Source: Filomicrobium sp. (GTDB lineage Bacteria; Pseudomonadota; Alphaproteobacteria; Rhizobiales; Hyphomicrobiaceae). From it: a stretch of DNA of 64,000 nucleotides. The position numbers and the translations under genes were made by a program. The notes beneath the pieces were generated by a model, which was given only the letters and a program-made list of their open reading frames with translations, was not told where the DNA came from and made no database searches. Below, in pieces: positions 53,495-62,986 of this stretch. Each line of letters starts with the position of its first letter. Positions within the stretch are counted from its first letter, which is position 1. The stretch lies in contig CP051234.1 of NCBI GenBank assembly GCA_017792465.1, positions 932,606 through 996,605 of the forward strand. Direction: 5' to 3'.

Positions 53495-55093
53495 ATGGCA
53501 TCAAAGGTCGGCAAGGACAGTACGAACGCAAAAGCGGCGGCTTCAAACGAGAAGGGCGCCATCTTGAGCGAGAGCGAGGAGACGAACCACTGGCTGCGTT
53601 CGATCCTGACTGCACCCGTCTATGATGTCGCCCGCCATACGCCTCTGGAACGTGCACCGGGTCTCAGCAACCGCCTCAAGAATGAGATTTGGCTCAAGCG
53701 GGAGGATCTGCAGCCGGTATTCAGTTTCAAACTGCGTGGCGCCTATAACCGGCTTCGGCAGCTTACGGATGAGCAGCGTAAACGCGGTGTCGTCGCGGTG
53801 TCGGCAGGCAATCATGCGCAAGGCGTTGCGTTCAGTGCGCGCGAACTGGGGATCGACGCAACCATCGTCATGCCGGTTACGACGCCGCGGATCAAGATCG
53901 CAGCCGTAGAAGGTTACGGAGCGCGCACTGTGCTTCACGGCGATTCTTATAATGATGCTGCCGCGCACGGATATCAACTCGCAGAGACCGAGGGCCGATC
54001 CCTCATTCATCCATTCAACGATCCTGCCGTCATTGCCGGTCAGGGCACCATCGCGATGGAGCTGATGGGGCAGCACCGCGGCAAAATGGATGCTGTCTTT
54101 GTTCCGGTTGGCGGCGGCGGGCTTTGCGCAGGTATGGCCGTTTACCTGAAGGCGCTCGACCCTGGTGTCCGCATCATAGCCGTCGAGCCCGCGGATGCTG
54201 CCTGTTTGGTTGCAGCATTGGAGGCAGGCGCACCGGTGCCGCTGGAGCATGTCGGGCTCTTTGTCGACGGGTGCGCGGTCAAGCAAATCGGCGACATCAC
54301 GTTCGACCTCATTCGGGATCGCATCGACGAAGTCATCACCGTCAGTGTCGATCAGGTCTGCGCCTCCATTCGCGACGTGTTCGAAGATACGCGGAACATC
54401 GTCGAACCGGCCGGGGCGCTGGCACTTGCTGGCTTGAAGGAATGGGTCGCCAAGAACGATGCCGAGGGGCAGGATCTGGTTGCGGTTCTGACCGGTGCCA
54501 ACATGAACTTTGATCGCCTTGGCCACGTCACCGAGCGGGCCGAAATCGGCGAACAACACGAAGCGATTTTCGGCGTCACGATCCCGGAGGAAAAGGGGAG
54601 CTTCCTACAATTCTGCCGGACGATCGGCCGCCGCTCGGTTTCCGAGTTCAACTACCGCCATCGTGCCGATGCAGCCGCACAGGTTTTCGTCGGCATCCGA
54701 CTGACAGGCGGAGGGACCGAGCGCGAACAGATCCGCGAAACGCTCGTCGATGCCGGCTATGCGATTTCCGATTTCACCCAGAACGAAGTCGCAAGAATCC
54801 ACGTCCGCCATATGGTTGGGGGGCCGGCTGCCGACGTCGGACGCGAACGGCTGTTCCGCTTTGAATTTCCTGAGCGCCCCGGTGCGCTGCTGCAATTTCT
54901 TGAGACACTGGGCACGACCTGGAACATCACGCTGTTCCACTATCGAAACCGAGCTGCCGCCTATGGGCGCGTGCTTGCCGGCTTCAGCGTCCAACCCGAA
55001 GACGACGCAGCGTTCGAAGCCGATCTGGCGCGTCTTGGATTCTGGTTCAACGAGGAAAGTGACAACGCGGCGCTTTGCCAATTCCTGCGCTGA
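53495..55093 (+). CDS. ilvA: Threonine ammonia-lyase (threonine deaminase), biosynthetic type
   Basis: 532 residues. The PLP lysine lies in FSFKLRGAYNRL, the phosphate loop is PVGGGGLCAG, and SAGNHAQGVAF is the usual substrate loop. Two C-terminal ACT-like regulatory regions follow (FGVTIPEEKGSFLQFCRTIG and FRFEFPERPGALLQFLETLG), marking the isoleucine-feedback-controlled form. It turns threonine into 2-oxobutanoate for isoleucine. The first 35 residues are a polar extension beyond the usual start. No other ilv gene lies nearby. Confidence 0.95.
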   Translation: MASKVGKDSTNAKAAASNEKGAILSESEETNHWLRSILTAPVYDVARHTPLERAPGLSNRLKNEIWLKREDLQPVFSFKLRGAYNRLRQLTDEQRKRGVVAVSAGNHAQGVAFSARELGIDATIVMPVTTPRIKIAAVEGYGARTVLHGDSYNDAAAHGYQLAETEGRSLIHPFNDPAVIAGQGTIAMELMGQHRGKMDAVFVPVGGGGLCAGMAVYLKALDPGVRIIAVEPADAACLVAALEAGAPVPLEHVGLFVDGCAVKQIGDITFDLIRDRIDEVITVSVDQVCASIRDVFEDTRNIVEPAGALALAGLKEWVAKNDAEGQDLVAVLTGANMNFDRLGHVTERAEIGEQHEAIFGVTIPEEKGSFLQFCRTIGRRSVSEFNYRHRADAAAQVFVGIRLTGGGTEREQIRETLVDAGYAISDFTQNEVARIHVRHMVGGPAADVGRERLFRFEFPERPGALLQFLETLGTTWNITLFHYRNRAAAYGRVLAGFSVQPEDDAAFEADLARLGFWFNEESDNAALCQFLR

Positions 55094-55440
55094 GCACATC
55101 GCACGCATGACATCCATCGCGAATGGAGATGCGCGCACCGCGCGTTCGCGATTGTCGTTAGCAACTGAGGTGCCGATGGCGTCCGAGACTGCCGCTTCAC
55201 AATTTCGTCACCAGGCAGAAAAGCGAGCGTCTGAGTCTCTACGACGGAAGTTGCAGGCTCAGTCGCAATCGCGCCGTGATGCAACGCCTTGGGCGTGACA
55301 AGGGAGTCTTCAGTCGCAATTTGTGAAAATGCGTCACGGGTCTAAAGACTATCTTGGCTGGGTTTGCAGTTTGCTTGGGCACAGTCCAAAATCAATTGTA
55401 TACAAGACCGCCTTCATAAATCCCAACGGATAAGATCAAG
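55094..55440 (+). other. Intergenic region after ilvA
   Basis: 347 bp. An inverted repeat TCGCGAA/TTCGCGA (55117-55123 with 55145-55151) and nearby GCGCG runs could form a hairpin after ilvA, without a T run. A 63-codon open frame at 55107-55298 is not supported. Confidence 0.4.
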
Positions 55441-56856
55441 ATGCAGAACGACAGCCAGCCGTTGTCGACCTGGAGTTTGAACAATGGCGTGATCGGTGTC
55501 TCGCTCATCGTCATTACAGTCCTCGAAATCGCTTCCCAGTGGAGCGATGTGGAGCTTTACGATTACATCGCCGCTGGCATCATTCCGGTATTTCTCCTTG
55601 CGGCTCTGCCGCGCTCTTCGGCTTCCCGATTGGCTTTCATTTTTACCGGCCTTGTGCTCGTCGTCATTGCTGCCGTCAGCCGAGATGACTGGCTGGCGAT
55701 GACGTTCTCTGCGCTTGAGAAATCAGCCTTCATTGCAGCATTCTTTACGGCCCTCACCTTCTTGCGCCATGCCTCGGCGACCTCGCCGTCAATCCGACGC
55801 TGCGGTTTGTTTCTTGCCGAACAGCCGCCCGGGCGCCGCTACGCTGCGCTGACTGTCGGCGGCCACCTTTTCGCTCTCATCCTGAATTACGGCGCGATCT
55901 CGCTGCTTGGAACTTTGGCGGAAGCGAGCGCGCGGAGCGAACCCAGCGAAGAGATCCGCCGGCATCGCACCCGCCGAATGCTGCTTGCCATTCAACGCGG
56001 ATTTGTCTCGACGTTGCCGTGGTCGCCGCTGGCTTTCGCAATCGCGATTACGACGTCGCTTGTGCCGGGCGCGAACTGGGGTCAGGCATTGGGCTCGTGT
56101 CTCGTTAGCGCACTCATTCTGGCAGGTCTGGGCTGGGCGCTCGATATCATTTTCAAGCCTCGGCTATCGGTAACGCCGCCGCCGCGCCAAGCACCGAAGG
56201 ATTCCTGGTCGAGCCTGCTACCGTTATTTATTCTGCTATCGATCCTCGTCGTGACGGTCGGCGGAATTCACATTGCGACAGATGTCCGCTCGGTGGCGGT
56301 GGTGATGGTCGTCGTGCCGATCATTTCGGTCTTCTGGATCGCGTTGCAGAACTGGAATGATGAGCCGGTGTCTCGCGTCACATCGATCTCGCGGCATTAC
56401 GTCTTCGAGGAGCTGCCGATCTTCTGTCCTGAACTCGTGCTGCTCACCATGGCCGGGTTCATCGGCACGATTGGTGCCCAGATTCTGGTTCCGATTGTTG
56501 CTCAATCGGGTCTCGACCTGACAGAACTGCCAGGATGGCTGGTGCTTGTTTCGCTGGTTTGGATCCTACCGATCATGGGGCAGTTGGGCATGAATCCGAT
56601 CCTGTCGGTTTCTTTGATTGCGCCGCTTCTGCCGACGGCCGCCGCGATGGGTGTGACGCCGACAGCCGTCATTACCGCAATCACTGCAGGGTGGGCGCTA
56701 TGCGGGGCGAGTTCGCCGTTCACCGCTACGACGATGCTTGTCGGGAAGATTGCCCACGTCAGCGCGGTTCACGTCGGCTGCAGGTGGAACGGCCTTTACA
56801 CGGTGCTGTGCGCGGTTGTGTTGTCGATCTGGGTTGTGATCGTCGCCAGCACCTGA
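55441..56856 (+). CDS. Polytopic membrane protein, ion-transporter superfamily-like
   Basis: 471 residues with about 11-12 membrane segments. The stretch LPIMGQLGMNPILSVSLIAP and ITAGWALCGASSPFTATTM resemble the paired hairpin motifs of the ion transporter (IT) superfamily that includes citrate and arsenite carriers. No closer family was recognised, and the substrate is unknown. GGATAA precedes the start by 8 bp. It is convergent with the phosphatase-like gene. Confidence 0.65.
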   Translation: MQNDSQPLSTWSLNNGVIGVSLIVITVLEIASQWSDVELYDYIAAGIIPVFLLAALPRSSASRLAFIFTGLVLVVIAAVSRDDWLAMTFSALEKSAFIAAFFTALTFLRHASATSPSIRRCGLFLAEQPPGRRYAALTVGGHLFALILNYGAISLLGTLAEASARSEPSEEIRRHRTRRMLLAIQRGFVSTLPWSPLAFAIAITTSLVPGANWGQALGSCLVSALILAGLGWALDIIFKPRLSVTPPPRQAPKDSWSSLLPLFILLSILVVTVGGIHIATDVRSVAVVMVVVPIISVFWIALQNWNDEPVSRVTSISRHYVFEELPIFCPELVLLTMAGFIGTIGAQILVPIVAQSGLDLTELPGWLVLVSLVWILPIMGQLGMNPILSVSLIAPLLPTAAAMGVTPTAVITAITAGWALCGASSPFTATTMLVGKIAHVSAVHVGCRWNGLYTVLCAVVLSIWVVIVAST

Positions 56857-56876
56857 TCCGCGGGAGATAAGCTCGC

Positions 56877-57353
56877 CTAGTTGTCGAGATCGCATCCCAG
56901 GGCTTCTTGCAAAGCGGCCAGCAGCTTTCCCGCAAGCCCGAGCCGTTGGTCCCATAACCTGACGACGAGAGCGTTGGGAACGGCTTGCGGGCGCAGCTTG
57001 AAAACGGCGTCGACAGCTTCGTCAGGCGGCATGGACTTTGCCAGAATTCCAAGTGCCGTTCCGGGTGAACGACCCACGCCTGCAAAACAATGCACAATAA
57101 GCCGGGCGTCGGCCGGCTGGTTGTCGACCCAGCCGTCGATGCGCTCGATGTGTTCGATCGTCGGTGCCAACATTAGGCTCTGGTCCCAGGTATCCTGGAA
57201 CCCAAGCGTCAGGTGGTTTGCTTTTGCGATTGACTCAGGCCGACTAATTTTCCGACCCGGTTCGAGCAACGACAACAGATGCGTCGCACCGAAAGAAGCC
57301 GAAACTTCTTCGACTTCCAGAAGACCACAAATCGCAATTTGGTTCGCCTTCAT
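56877..57353 (-). CDS. Protein tyrosine phosphatase-like protein
   Basis: About 158 residues from the ATG at 57353, with GGGGA about 8 bp upstream. The CX5R catalytic loop reads VHCFAGVGRSPGTALGI, and an upstream aspartate (GFQDTWDQ) can serve as general acid. Short length and fold order fit bacterial dual-specificity-like phosphatases. The substrate is unknown. It could dephosphorylate a protein or a small phosphate ester. Nearby genes give no firm link. Confidence 0.78.
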   Translation of the reverse strand: MKANQIAICGLLEVEEVSASFGATHLLSLLEPGRKISRPESIAKANHLTLGFQDTWDQSLMLAPTIEHIERIDGWVDNQPADARLIVHCFAGVGRSPGTALGILAKSMPPDEAVDAVFKLRPQAVPNALVVRLWDQRLGLAGKLLAALQEALGCDLDN

Positions 57354-57522
57354 CGACACGTCCCCATCGCCAGCTCGAGACCATTGGCAATCACAAGAAA
57401 TTACAAAACTTGTTTGAGGCGATTTGTGAGCGTCACGCGCCATGCTCGCTGGCCGCCGATGCGAGACGACGGCAACGACGCGATGGTAGACGCGGCAGAG
57501 TACGGGAACTCATTGCTGCGTC

Positions 57523-58452
57523 CTAGATCTGCGCGCTGTGGACGACAAACTGCGGAAAGTTTTCTCGGATCGCATCACGAAGGACGTCGGCGAGATCGAG
57601 ATAGGATTTTCGCCGCGATGTCGTCTTGCGCCAGATGAGGCCGACTGTCCGGTAGTTCTGGCGGCCCTCGAGTTTGACCGTCTTGATGTTGGGGTCTCTT
57701 GAGGCAACAGATTCCACATAAAGACCGGGCAGAAATGTCGCTCCCAAATTCATCGCCACCATTTCGCGCAGGGTATCGAGGCTCGTGCCTTCGTATTCGT
57801 ATTTCAGGTTGGCCCCGAAATCTTTGCAAAGGGCCGTGACGGCATCGTGCAACTGGTAGCCTCGGCCCAGCGCCAGGATGTCGATCCCTTTCAAGGCGCT
57901 CTGGTTGGCTTTCTTCTTGGCCGCCAGCGGGTGTTGCTTTGAGACCGCCAGTGTCAGCGGTTCGCGAAACAACGGGGCGCACTCAAGATCCGAAGCAATG
58001 ACCGGCAACAGCGAGATCGCGAGATCATAGGTCCCGTTCTCAAGCGAATGCGGCAGCGTGCCGGGCAGTTCTTCGCGCACATAAAGCTGCAATTGCGGGT
58101 AACGGGCCTGAAGTTCGGGAATGACCAACGGCAACAAGTAGGGACCGATCGTCGATGGCAATCCTAGACGCAGCACGCCCGACAGCTCGGCGCCGCCTCT
58201 TGAGGCCAAGACGCGAATCTCATTGGCGTCAGCCAGCATGCGTCTGGCGATCCCGACGACCTCAGCGCCGAGCTGGGTCAACATGACCTTGTTCTTCGAG
58301 CGCTCGACAAGCTGCGCACCAAGGCGCGTTTCGAGTGCCTTGACCTGTCCGCTCAGCGTCGGTTGCGTGGCGTTGACGCGCTCAGCGGCGCGGCGAAAAT
58401 TTCGTGTCTCCGACAATGCTATGAGGTATTCCAGCTGTCTGAGGTTCAGCAT
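57523..58452 (-). CDS. OxyR-like LysR regulator lacking the peroxidatic cysteine
   Basis: 309 residues; AAGGATCAACG precedes the ATG. The N-terminal winged helix is typical (LIALSETRNFRRAAERVNAT), and the effector domain aligns with OxyR along its length (GTSLDTLREMVAMNLGATFLP). At the E. coli OxyR Cys199 site (GHCLRD) it reads GYQLHD, so the peroxidatic Cys is Gln, while the Cys208 equivalent remains (TALC). Peroxide sensing by a disulfide is therefore unlikely, and the signal is unknown. No catalase or peroxidase gene is near. Confidence 0.85.
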   Translation of the reverse strand: MLNLRQLEYLIALSETRNFRRAAERVNATQPTLSGQVKALETRLGAQLVERSKNKVMLTQLGAEVVGIARRMLADANEIRVLASRGGAELSGVLRLGLPSTIGPYLLPLVIPELQARYPQLQLYVREELPGTLPHSLENGTYDLAISLLPVIASDLECAPLFREPLTLAVSKQHPLAAKKKANQSALKGIDILALGRGYQLHDAVTALCKDFGANLKYEYEGTSLDTLREMVAMNLGATFLPGLYVESVASRDPNIKTVKLEGRQNYRTVGLIWRKTTSRRKSYLDLADVLRDAIRENFPQFVVHSAQI

Positions 58453-58973
58453 CGTTGATCCTTGTTGCGAGCCTAAAAGGACAGGTATGTGCTCGAGGGG
58501 CTATTCGCCAGCGCTGATCGGAAATTTCTATCGAAAGTGGTTACGTTTCCGATTTGTTGGCCTTCGCTGAGCCCCCCATTTCATTCTTATCGCCAACAAA
58601 ATTGCGACGAGGTGATCAAGAGCGATGCAAACCGATCAGCACCGAAGGCTGGCGAAGCACACACCGCCGCAGGCCAAGTCTGCTTCGACATCAGAATTGG
58701 AATGTCTGGGTGGCGAAGTCCGGGTCATCGTGAGCTGAGCTGCGAAGGATTTCCGTCGCGCTGAAAAATCAGGTTTCAGCGCCTCGCCAACTTTCGGTTG
58801 AGCTTGATGTTCCGTGATGGAGCACTTGTTGGCCCTGCCCGACAGCTCGCCAGATACGGCTTGTCGCCGGCAGTCAGCGGCTTCTCGGTTTCCTTCGATC
58901 CTCGATGCAATATCTGCAACCGACAGGCAGCGGGTTGGCGGCTGGCTGTCGCAACGTAATCGGGAGATATGTT
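58453..58973 (+). other. Divergent region before nhaA with a 9-bp hairpin
   Basis: 521 bp between the LysR gene (minus) and nhaA (plus). GCGCTGAAA at 58758-58766 pairs with TTTCAGCGC at 58774-58782 (7-base loop), about 190 bp before nhaA. It follows no gene end on this strand, so it may be a leader or operator structure. Confidence 0.45.
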
Positions 58974-60224
58974 GTGGGTTCGCACACCTACCAAAGTTCG
59001 CAGCAAGGCAAGGGGATCGGGAGACTGTTCAGTGGCGATGTCGCTGGTGGACTAATGCTGATTGCCGCGACGATCCTTGCTCTCGTTTTTTCGAATACCG
59101 GTTTGAGCGGTGTCTATAGCTGGCTTCTGAGCACCAAGATCTCGGTTGCTGTCGGCGAGTTTGCGATCAACAAGCCTTTGCTGTTGTGGATCAACGACGG
59201 GTTGATGGCCATCTTCTTTCTGCTTGTCGGTCTGGAGCTGAAGCGGGAAGTTCTTGAAGGCGAACTTTCCGACCGCCGCAAAGCAGCGCTTCCTGTCATC
59301 GCCGCGCTTGGTGGCATCTTGGTTCCCGCCCTCATCTACGTCGCCTGGAACTACAACGACCCTGCAACGATCGACGGTTGGGCCATTCCAGCTGCAACCG
59401 ACATCGCGTTTGCCATGGGCATCCTGGCGTTGCTGGGAAGCCGTGTTCCGGTGGCTTTGAAGGTCTTTTTGCTCGCCGTTGCTATCATCGACGATCTTGC
59501 AGCGATCATTATTATCGCGGTGTTCTATACCGCCGAGCTATCGCTTGCTTCGCTCGCTGTCTCGGCGGTCGGTATTGCTTTGCTGGCGGTTCTCAATGCG
59601 CGCGGGGTCAACAGGCTCACGCCTTACATCGTCGTCGGTGTCATTGTCTGGACGTTCTTGCTGAAGTCCGGCGTCCACGCGACCCTTGCCGGTGTCGTTA
59701 CGGCACTGTTCGTGCCGCACATGCGCGAAGCGGGCGATGAGAATGAGGAAACGCTTCTGACGCGTACCGAACATGATCTGAAGCCATGGGTGCTTCTTGG
59801 GATCATGCCGGTCTTCGCCTTCGCCAACGCAGGCGTGGCGCTTTTCAACCTGAGCCCGAGCGATCTTTTCGGACCGGTCTCGTTGGGCATCGCACTCGGT
59901 CTTTTTGTCGGCAAGCAAGTCGGCGTGATGGCCGGCGTGTGGATTGCCGTAAGCCTCGGCGTCGCCAAGCTGCCGAGCGGGGTCAACTGGGCCCTGATGC
60001 ATGGCGCAGCTTTGCTGGCGGGTATTGGTTTCACGATGAGTCTATTCATCGGAACGCTTGCCTTCCCGGAAACTGGTGACGCGGCAAGTGTGCGTATCGG
60101 TGTCCTTGTCGGATCCTTGCTGTCCGGCATCTGCGGTTACCTGTTGTTGCGCTACTACCTTTCCGCGAGTTCGTCTGCCCACTCCCGAGCGAGCGGACTT
60201 GCGATGCCCGCGGCCGGTCGCTGA
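58974..60224 (+). CDS. nhaA: Na+/H+ antiporter NhaA
   Basis: About 416 residues from the GTG at 58974 (CGGGAGAT upstream); an ATG at 58905 would add 23 residues but has no ribosome site. Family motifs are complete: IPAATDIAFAMGILALLG with the first functional Asp and AIIDDLAAIIIIA with the Asp pair that binds Na+ and protons, and FLLVGLELKREV near the start. It exports Na+ in exchange for H+ across the inner membrane. A strong terminator follows. Confidence 0.95.
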   Translation: MGSHTYQSSQQGKGIGRLFSGDVAGGLMLIAATILALVFSNTGLSGVYSWLLSTKISVAVGEFAINKPLLLWINDGLMAIFFLLVGLELKREVLEGELSDRRKAALPVIAALGGILVPALIYVAWNYNDPATIDGWAIPAATDIAFAMGILALLGSRVPVALKVFLLAVAIIDDLAAIIIIAVFYTAELSLASLAVSAVGIALLAVLNARGVNRLTPYIVVGVIVWTFLLKSGVHATLAGVVTALFVPHMREAGDENEETLLTRTEHDLKPWVLLGIMPVFAFANAGVALFNLSPSDLFGPVSLGIALGLFVGKQVGVMAGVWIAVSLGVAKLPSGVNWALMHGAALLAGIGFTMSLFIGTLAFPETGDAASVRIGVLVGSLLSGICGYLLLRYYLSASSSAHSRASGLAMPAAGR

Positions 60225-60244
60225 CCAACAGCCGGCCTGGGACG

Positions 60245-60288
60245 AGCGCGCCGCAAGGTTGCTTTTGCAGCTGAGCGGCGCGCTTTTT
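60245..60288 (+). terminator. Rho-independent terminator of nhaA
   Basis: AGCGCGCCGC pairs with GCGGCGCGCT over a 20-base loop and is followed by TTTTT. It lies about 20 bp after the nhaA stop. Confidence 0.85.
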
Positions 60289-60737
60289 GGGTCATACCTC
60301 TTGAGTTTTTCAGACTACGGATAACCTTCTCCCAATTGCTACTTGCGGTTGCTGTTTTTGCTGCTAGTCATTGGTTCTGCAAATCCCAGCCATATGAGCT
60401 GCGACATCGAATAACCTATTTTTTCTGCTGGATATCTTTAGAAAGGCGCTGGTCCTCGGTAGGCGTCGACGGCAATATCAAGCTTAACAACCTAGAGTTG
60501 GTCAAAGTTTATCGTTTTCGCGTGGCGAAGGCTGGCCACTATTGTGGACTTCTATCGCGCTTCGGGACCGAAAACGTGTTTCAGTTAATACCGCCCTGAT
60601 TTGGTTCAAGCTATTGGTTCGAAAACCGTTTATGCAGTAGTCGCTAGAGTTCCGATTATGATTTGTTTCGAAAGATCGTGTCAGTTATCGATGTTGTCTT
60701 GCGAGGCGATACTTACGGAGCGCTAACTTCCCTGGAA
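60289..60737 (+). other. Intergenic region before the signalling genes
   Basis: About 450 bp without a supported gene. It should contain the promoter of the receiver protein starting at 60738. Confidence 0.45.
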
Positions 60738-61775
60738 ATGCCAATGCCCCTAATTCTTTACGTTGACGACGAGGAACACGCGCTCAAATACATGCGGCGC
60801 GCCTTGGACCGCCAATGCGATCTGATCAGCTGCCAGGACACCGACGAAGCCTTGCAAGTCATTGACGAACGCGGTGAAGAACTCGACGTCGTCATTGCCG
60901 ACGAGCGCATGCCGCGCATGTCAGGACGCGAGCTGCTTCGCGTGACCCAGCTGCGCAACAAGAAAACATCGCGGATTTTGACGACCGCATTTGCGGATGT
61001 TTCCTGTCTCGCCGATTGTCTCAACGAGGGGCTGCTCGACAAGATCATTTTGAAGCCCTGGGACGCAGATATGCTCGCCAATGAAATCATATCTGTGTTT
61101 ACCGCCAAGGCTGCAGCTAACATGGCGCTGTCGCGAAACGAATGTTTCGCCAATCTCGATGCCACGACAAAACGCCTGCAAGTGATTTCATCTGCATTCG
61201 CGGCGCACGCGAATTTTTCCGATTACGACGCCGAGAAAGAAGGATTGATTTCGCTTCTCGACAATGAAGTCGGCTCAATCGGCACAATCATTGACGAGGC
61301 CTATGCCAACCAGATGTCGCGGCCGATGTTGCTGTCGCGAGAGACTTGCGATCTGGAAGATTGTCTCAATCAGGCCGTCGCCAAATTGCCATCGGTCAAT
61401 CAAAAGGCGGAGCGCCTCGACATGGAGCTGCCCGCAGGACGAATGCTCGTCAGATCCAGCCCGTCTTCTCTGGTCATGATTTTGAGCGAGCTGTTGTCCT
61501 ATGCGTTTCTGATCGCGCAAGACGCCAACAATGGTAAAGTCACGGTTCGAACGCACAAAGAATTCAATTTCGTATGCGTCGAAATTTGCGGCAGCGGCAC
61601 AGTAGACCTGCTGGAAGTCGCACGGCAGATACTTGTCGGTTCGAATTCTGCCGGCGCACTTGGGCTATCCGTCATCTCATGGATCATCAGGCAGAGCGGC
61701 GGACGTTTCACGGCCAACTTCAAAGATGATTCCAGTTTCGTTATGACGCTGACCTATCCGTTGCTGCTGAACTGA
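60738..61775 (+). CDS. Response regulator with degenerate kinase-like C-terminus
   Basis: About 345 residues from the ATG at 60738 (the ribosome site is weak, and a second ATG follows at 60744). The receiver domain has ILYVDDEEHALKYM, phosphorylation site VVIADERMPRMSG and the KPWD lysine. From about 150 a helical part and an ATPase-like fold follow (LVMILSELLSYAFLIAQ, ALGLSVISWIIRQSGGRF), but the N-box asparagine is missing and no H-box histidine stands in place. It looks like a receiver-fused pseudokinase. The minus-strand neighbour has a related receiver. Confidence 0.78.
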   Translation: MPMPLILYVDDEEHALKYMRRALDRQCDLISCQDTDEALQVIDERGEELDVVIADERMPRMSGRELLRVTQLRNKKTSRILTTAFADVSCLADCLNEGLLDKIILKPWDADMLANEIISVFTAKAAANMALSRNECFANLDATTKRLQVISSAFAAHANFSDYDAEKEGLISLLDNEVGSIGTIIDEAYANQMSRPMLLSRETCDLEDCLNQAVAKLPSVNQKAERLDMELPAGRMLVRSSPSSLVMILSELLSYAFLIAQDANNGKVTVRTHKEFNFVCVEICGSGTVDLLEVARQILVGSNSAGALGLSVISWIIRQSGGRFTANFKDDSSFVMTLTYPLLLN

Positions 61776-61810
61776 TCAGGTCAAATTGAACAGGTCAGCT
61801 TGGCGCCTCG

Positions 61811-62986
61811 TCACTGGGGCCAGATTTCGTAGCTGCGGAAGCTCTGCTTGATCTTTTTTGTGGCGTCGCGCTCTTCACCGATCTCAGATTTCTCACTGAG
61901 GACGATTGAGAGTTGTAGACCCTCTCCGTCGCCGCTCAATTTGATCGCGCCGGACGTTTCGCCCGCCATCAGGTACGCTTTCAAAAGCGACGCCGCACTC
62001 GTTGTCGGAGGTTCGTCGCTTGCGGACGCGAACATCACCGGGGGCATCGACCCGTTGCGCCGTTTGCCTGCAATCGTGATTTCGGAGATGCCGTCAGCCG
62101 ACGTTTGCGCCTCGACTTTGGGATCGGCGACAAGGCTCAACATGCCGTCCATCGCGTTCTGAAAAATTCCAACGAGCCAGTCTTCGGCCATCCCGGCCGT
62201 TGCCGATTGCAGGCTCGTGGGTGCTGAAGGTGCAACGCCCGCATCGCTTTTCAATTTGCCGCTGGCCGCACTCCAAGCGCTCGCAATATTGGCCGATCCG
62301 CCATCTTGCTGTGGGGGCTGGGGAAGCGAGGCCAGCTCAGAAACGATATTGCGGAGAAAGAGCGTCTCGAGTTCAGCCTGCTTCCAAAGATCCAGCGCTT
62401 GCGGGTTGGTGCCTGCGGACGTCTGCGGCAGGCGCCCAACGTCTTCTCCATAGCGGCACGCTGACCAGTCTGCGTGCGGGAACGACTTCAATGCCGTGCA
62501 AGCGACGATCAGCGTGCGCAGCCGGTCGACGGCGGTGATGCTTTGCTGGACGCTCAGCTTCTCCTGCAGCAGCTCCGACCGCTCAATCTGCAGCTTGAAG
62601 ATCTGCATTGCTGTATTCAAATCCAGACGCAACGCATCGATGTCCCACGGCTTGACGATGTAGCGCAGGACTTCGCCGCTATTGACCGATTCGATTGCGC
62701 TTTCCAGATCGGAATACGCCGTTGTCACCAATCGCACGATTTGCGGATGGTTCTTGCGCAAGGCGCTCAGAAGCGACGCGCCCGTTCGCCCAGGCATGCG
62801 CTGATCGCTGATAACGATCCCGACGTTCTCGGTTCCGCTGTTGACGAGAGATTCGGCAATGTCGGCACTTGGCGCAGTGAGAATTTTGAAATTGTCCTCG
62901 AAGGACCGCTTAAAATATTTCAGCGCCTGCTCTTCGTCGTCGACGTAGAGGATAGCTGGCTCGTCAGCGCGTGGATTGTATGACAT
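61811..62986 (-). CDS. Response regulator with unassigned C-terminal region
   Basis: 391 residues. The receiver domain (ILYVDDEEQALKYF, site IVISDQRMPGRTG, lysine in YIVKPWD) is closely related to that of the plus-strand neighbour. A helix (MQIFKLQIERSELLQEKL) joins it to a 250-residue region with Ala/Ser-rich parts and weak similarity to a histidine kinase ATPase fold (AIKLSGDGEGLQLSIVL at the end). No H-box or N-box was found. The start overlaps the kinase gene upstream by 23 bp, so they are co-expressed. Confidence 0.75.
   Translation of the reverse strand: MSYNPRADEPAILYVDDEEQALKYFKRSFEDNFKILTAPSADIAESLVNSGTENVGIVISDQRMPGRTGASLLSALRKNHPQIVRLVTTAYSDLESAIESVNSGEVLRYIVKPWDIDALRLDLNTAMQIFKLQIERSELLQEKLSVQQSITAVDRLRTLIVACTALKSFPHADWSACRYGEDVGRLPQTSAGTNPQALDLWKQAELETLFLRNIVSELASLPQPPQQDGGSANIASAWSAASGKLKSDAGVAPSAPTSLQSATAGMAEDWLVGIFQNAMDGMLSLVADPKVEAQTSADGISEITIAGKRRNGSMPPVMFASASDEPPTTSAASLLKAYLMAGETSGAIKLSGDGEGLQLSIVLSEKSEIGEERDATKKIKQSFRSYEIWPQ

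Noticed and set aside
53543-54559. Minus-strand open frame of 338 codons opposite ilvA
   Set aside because: Antisense to a gene with complete PLP and ACT features; no family features of its own.
55107-55298. Possible 63-residue protein after ilvA
   Set aside because: No ribosome site, low-complexity composition and position over a hairpin-forming stretch make it doubtful.
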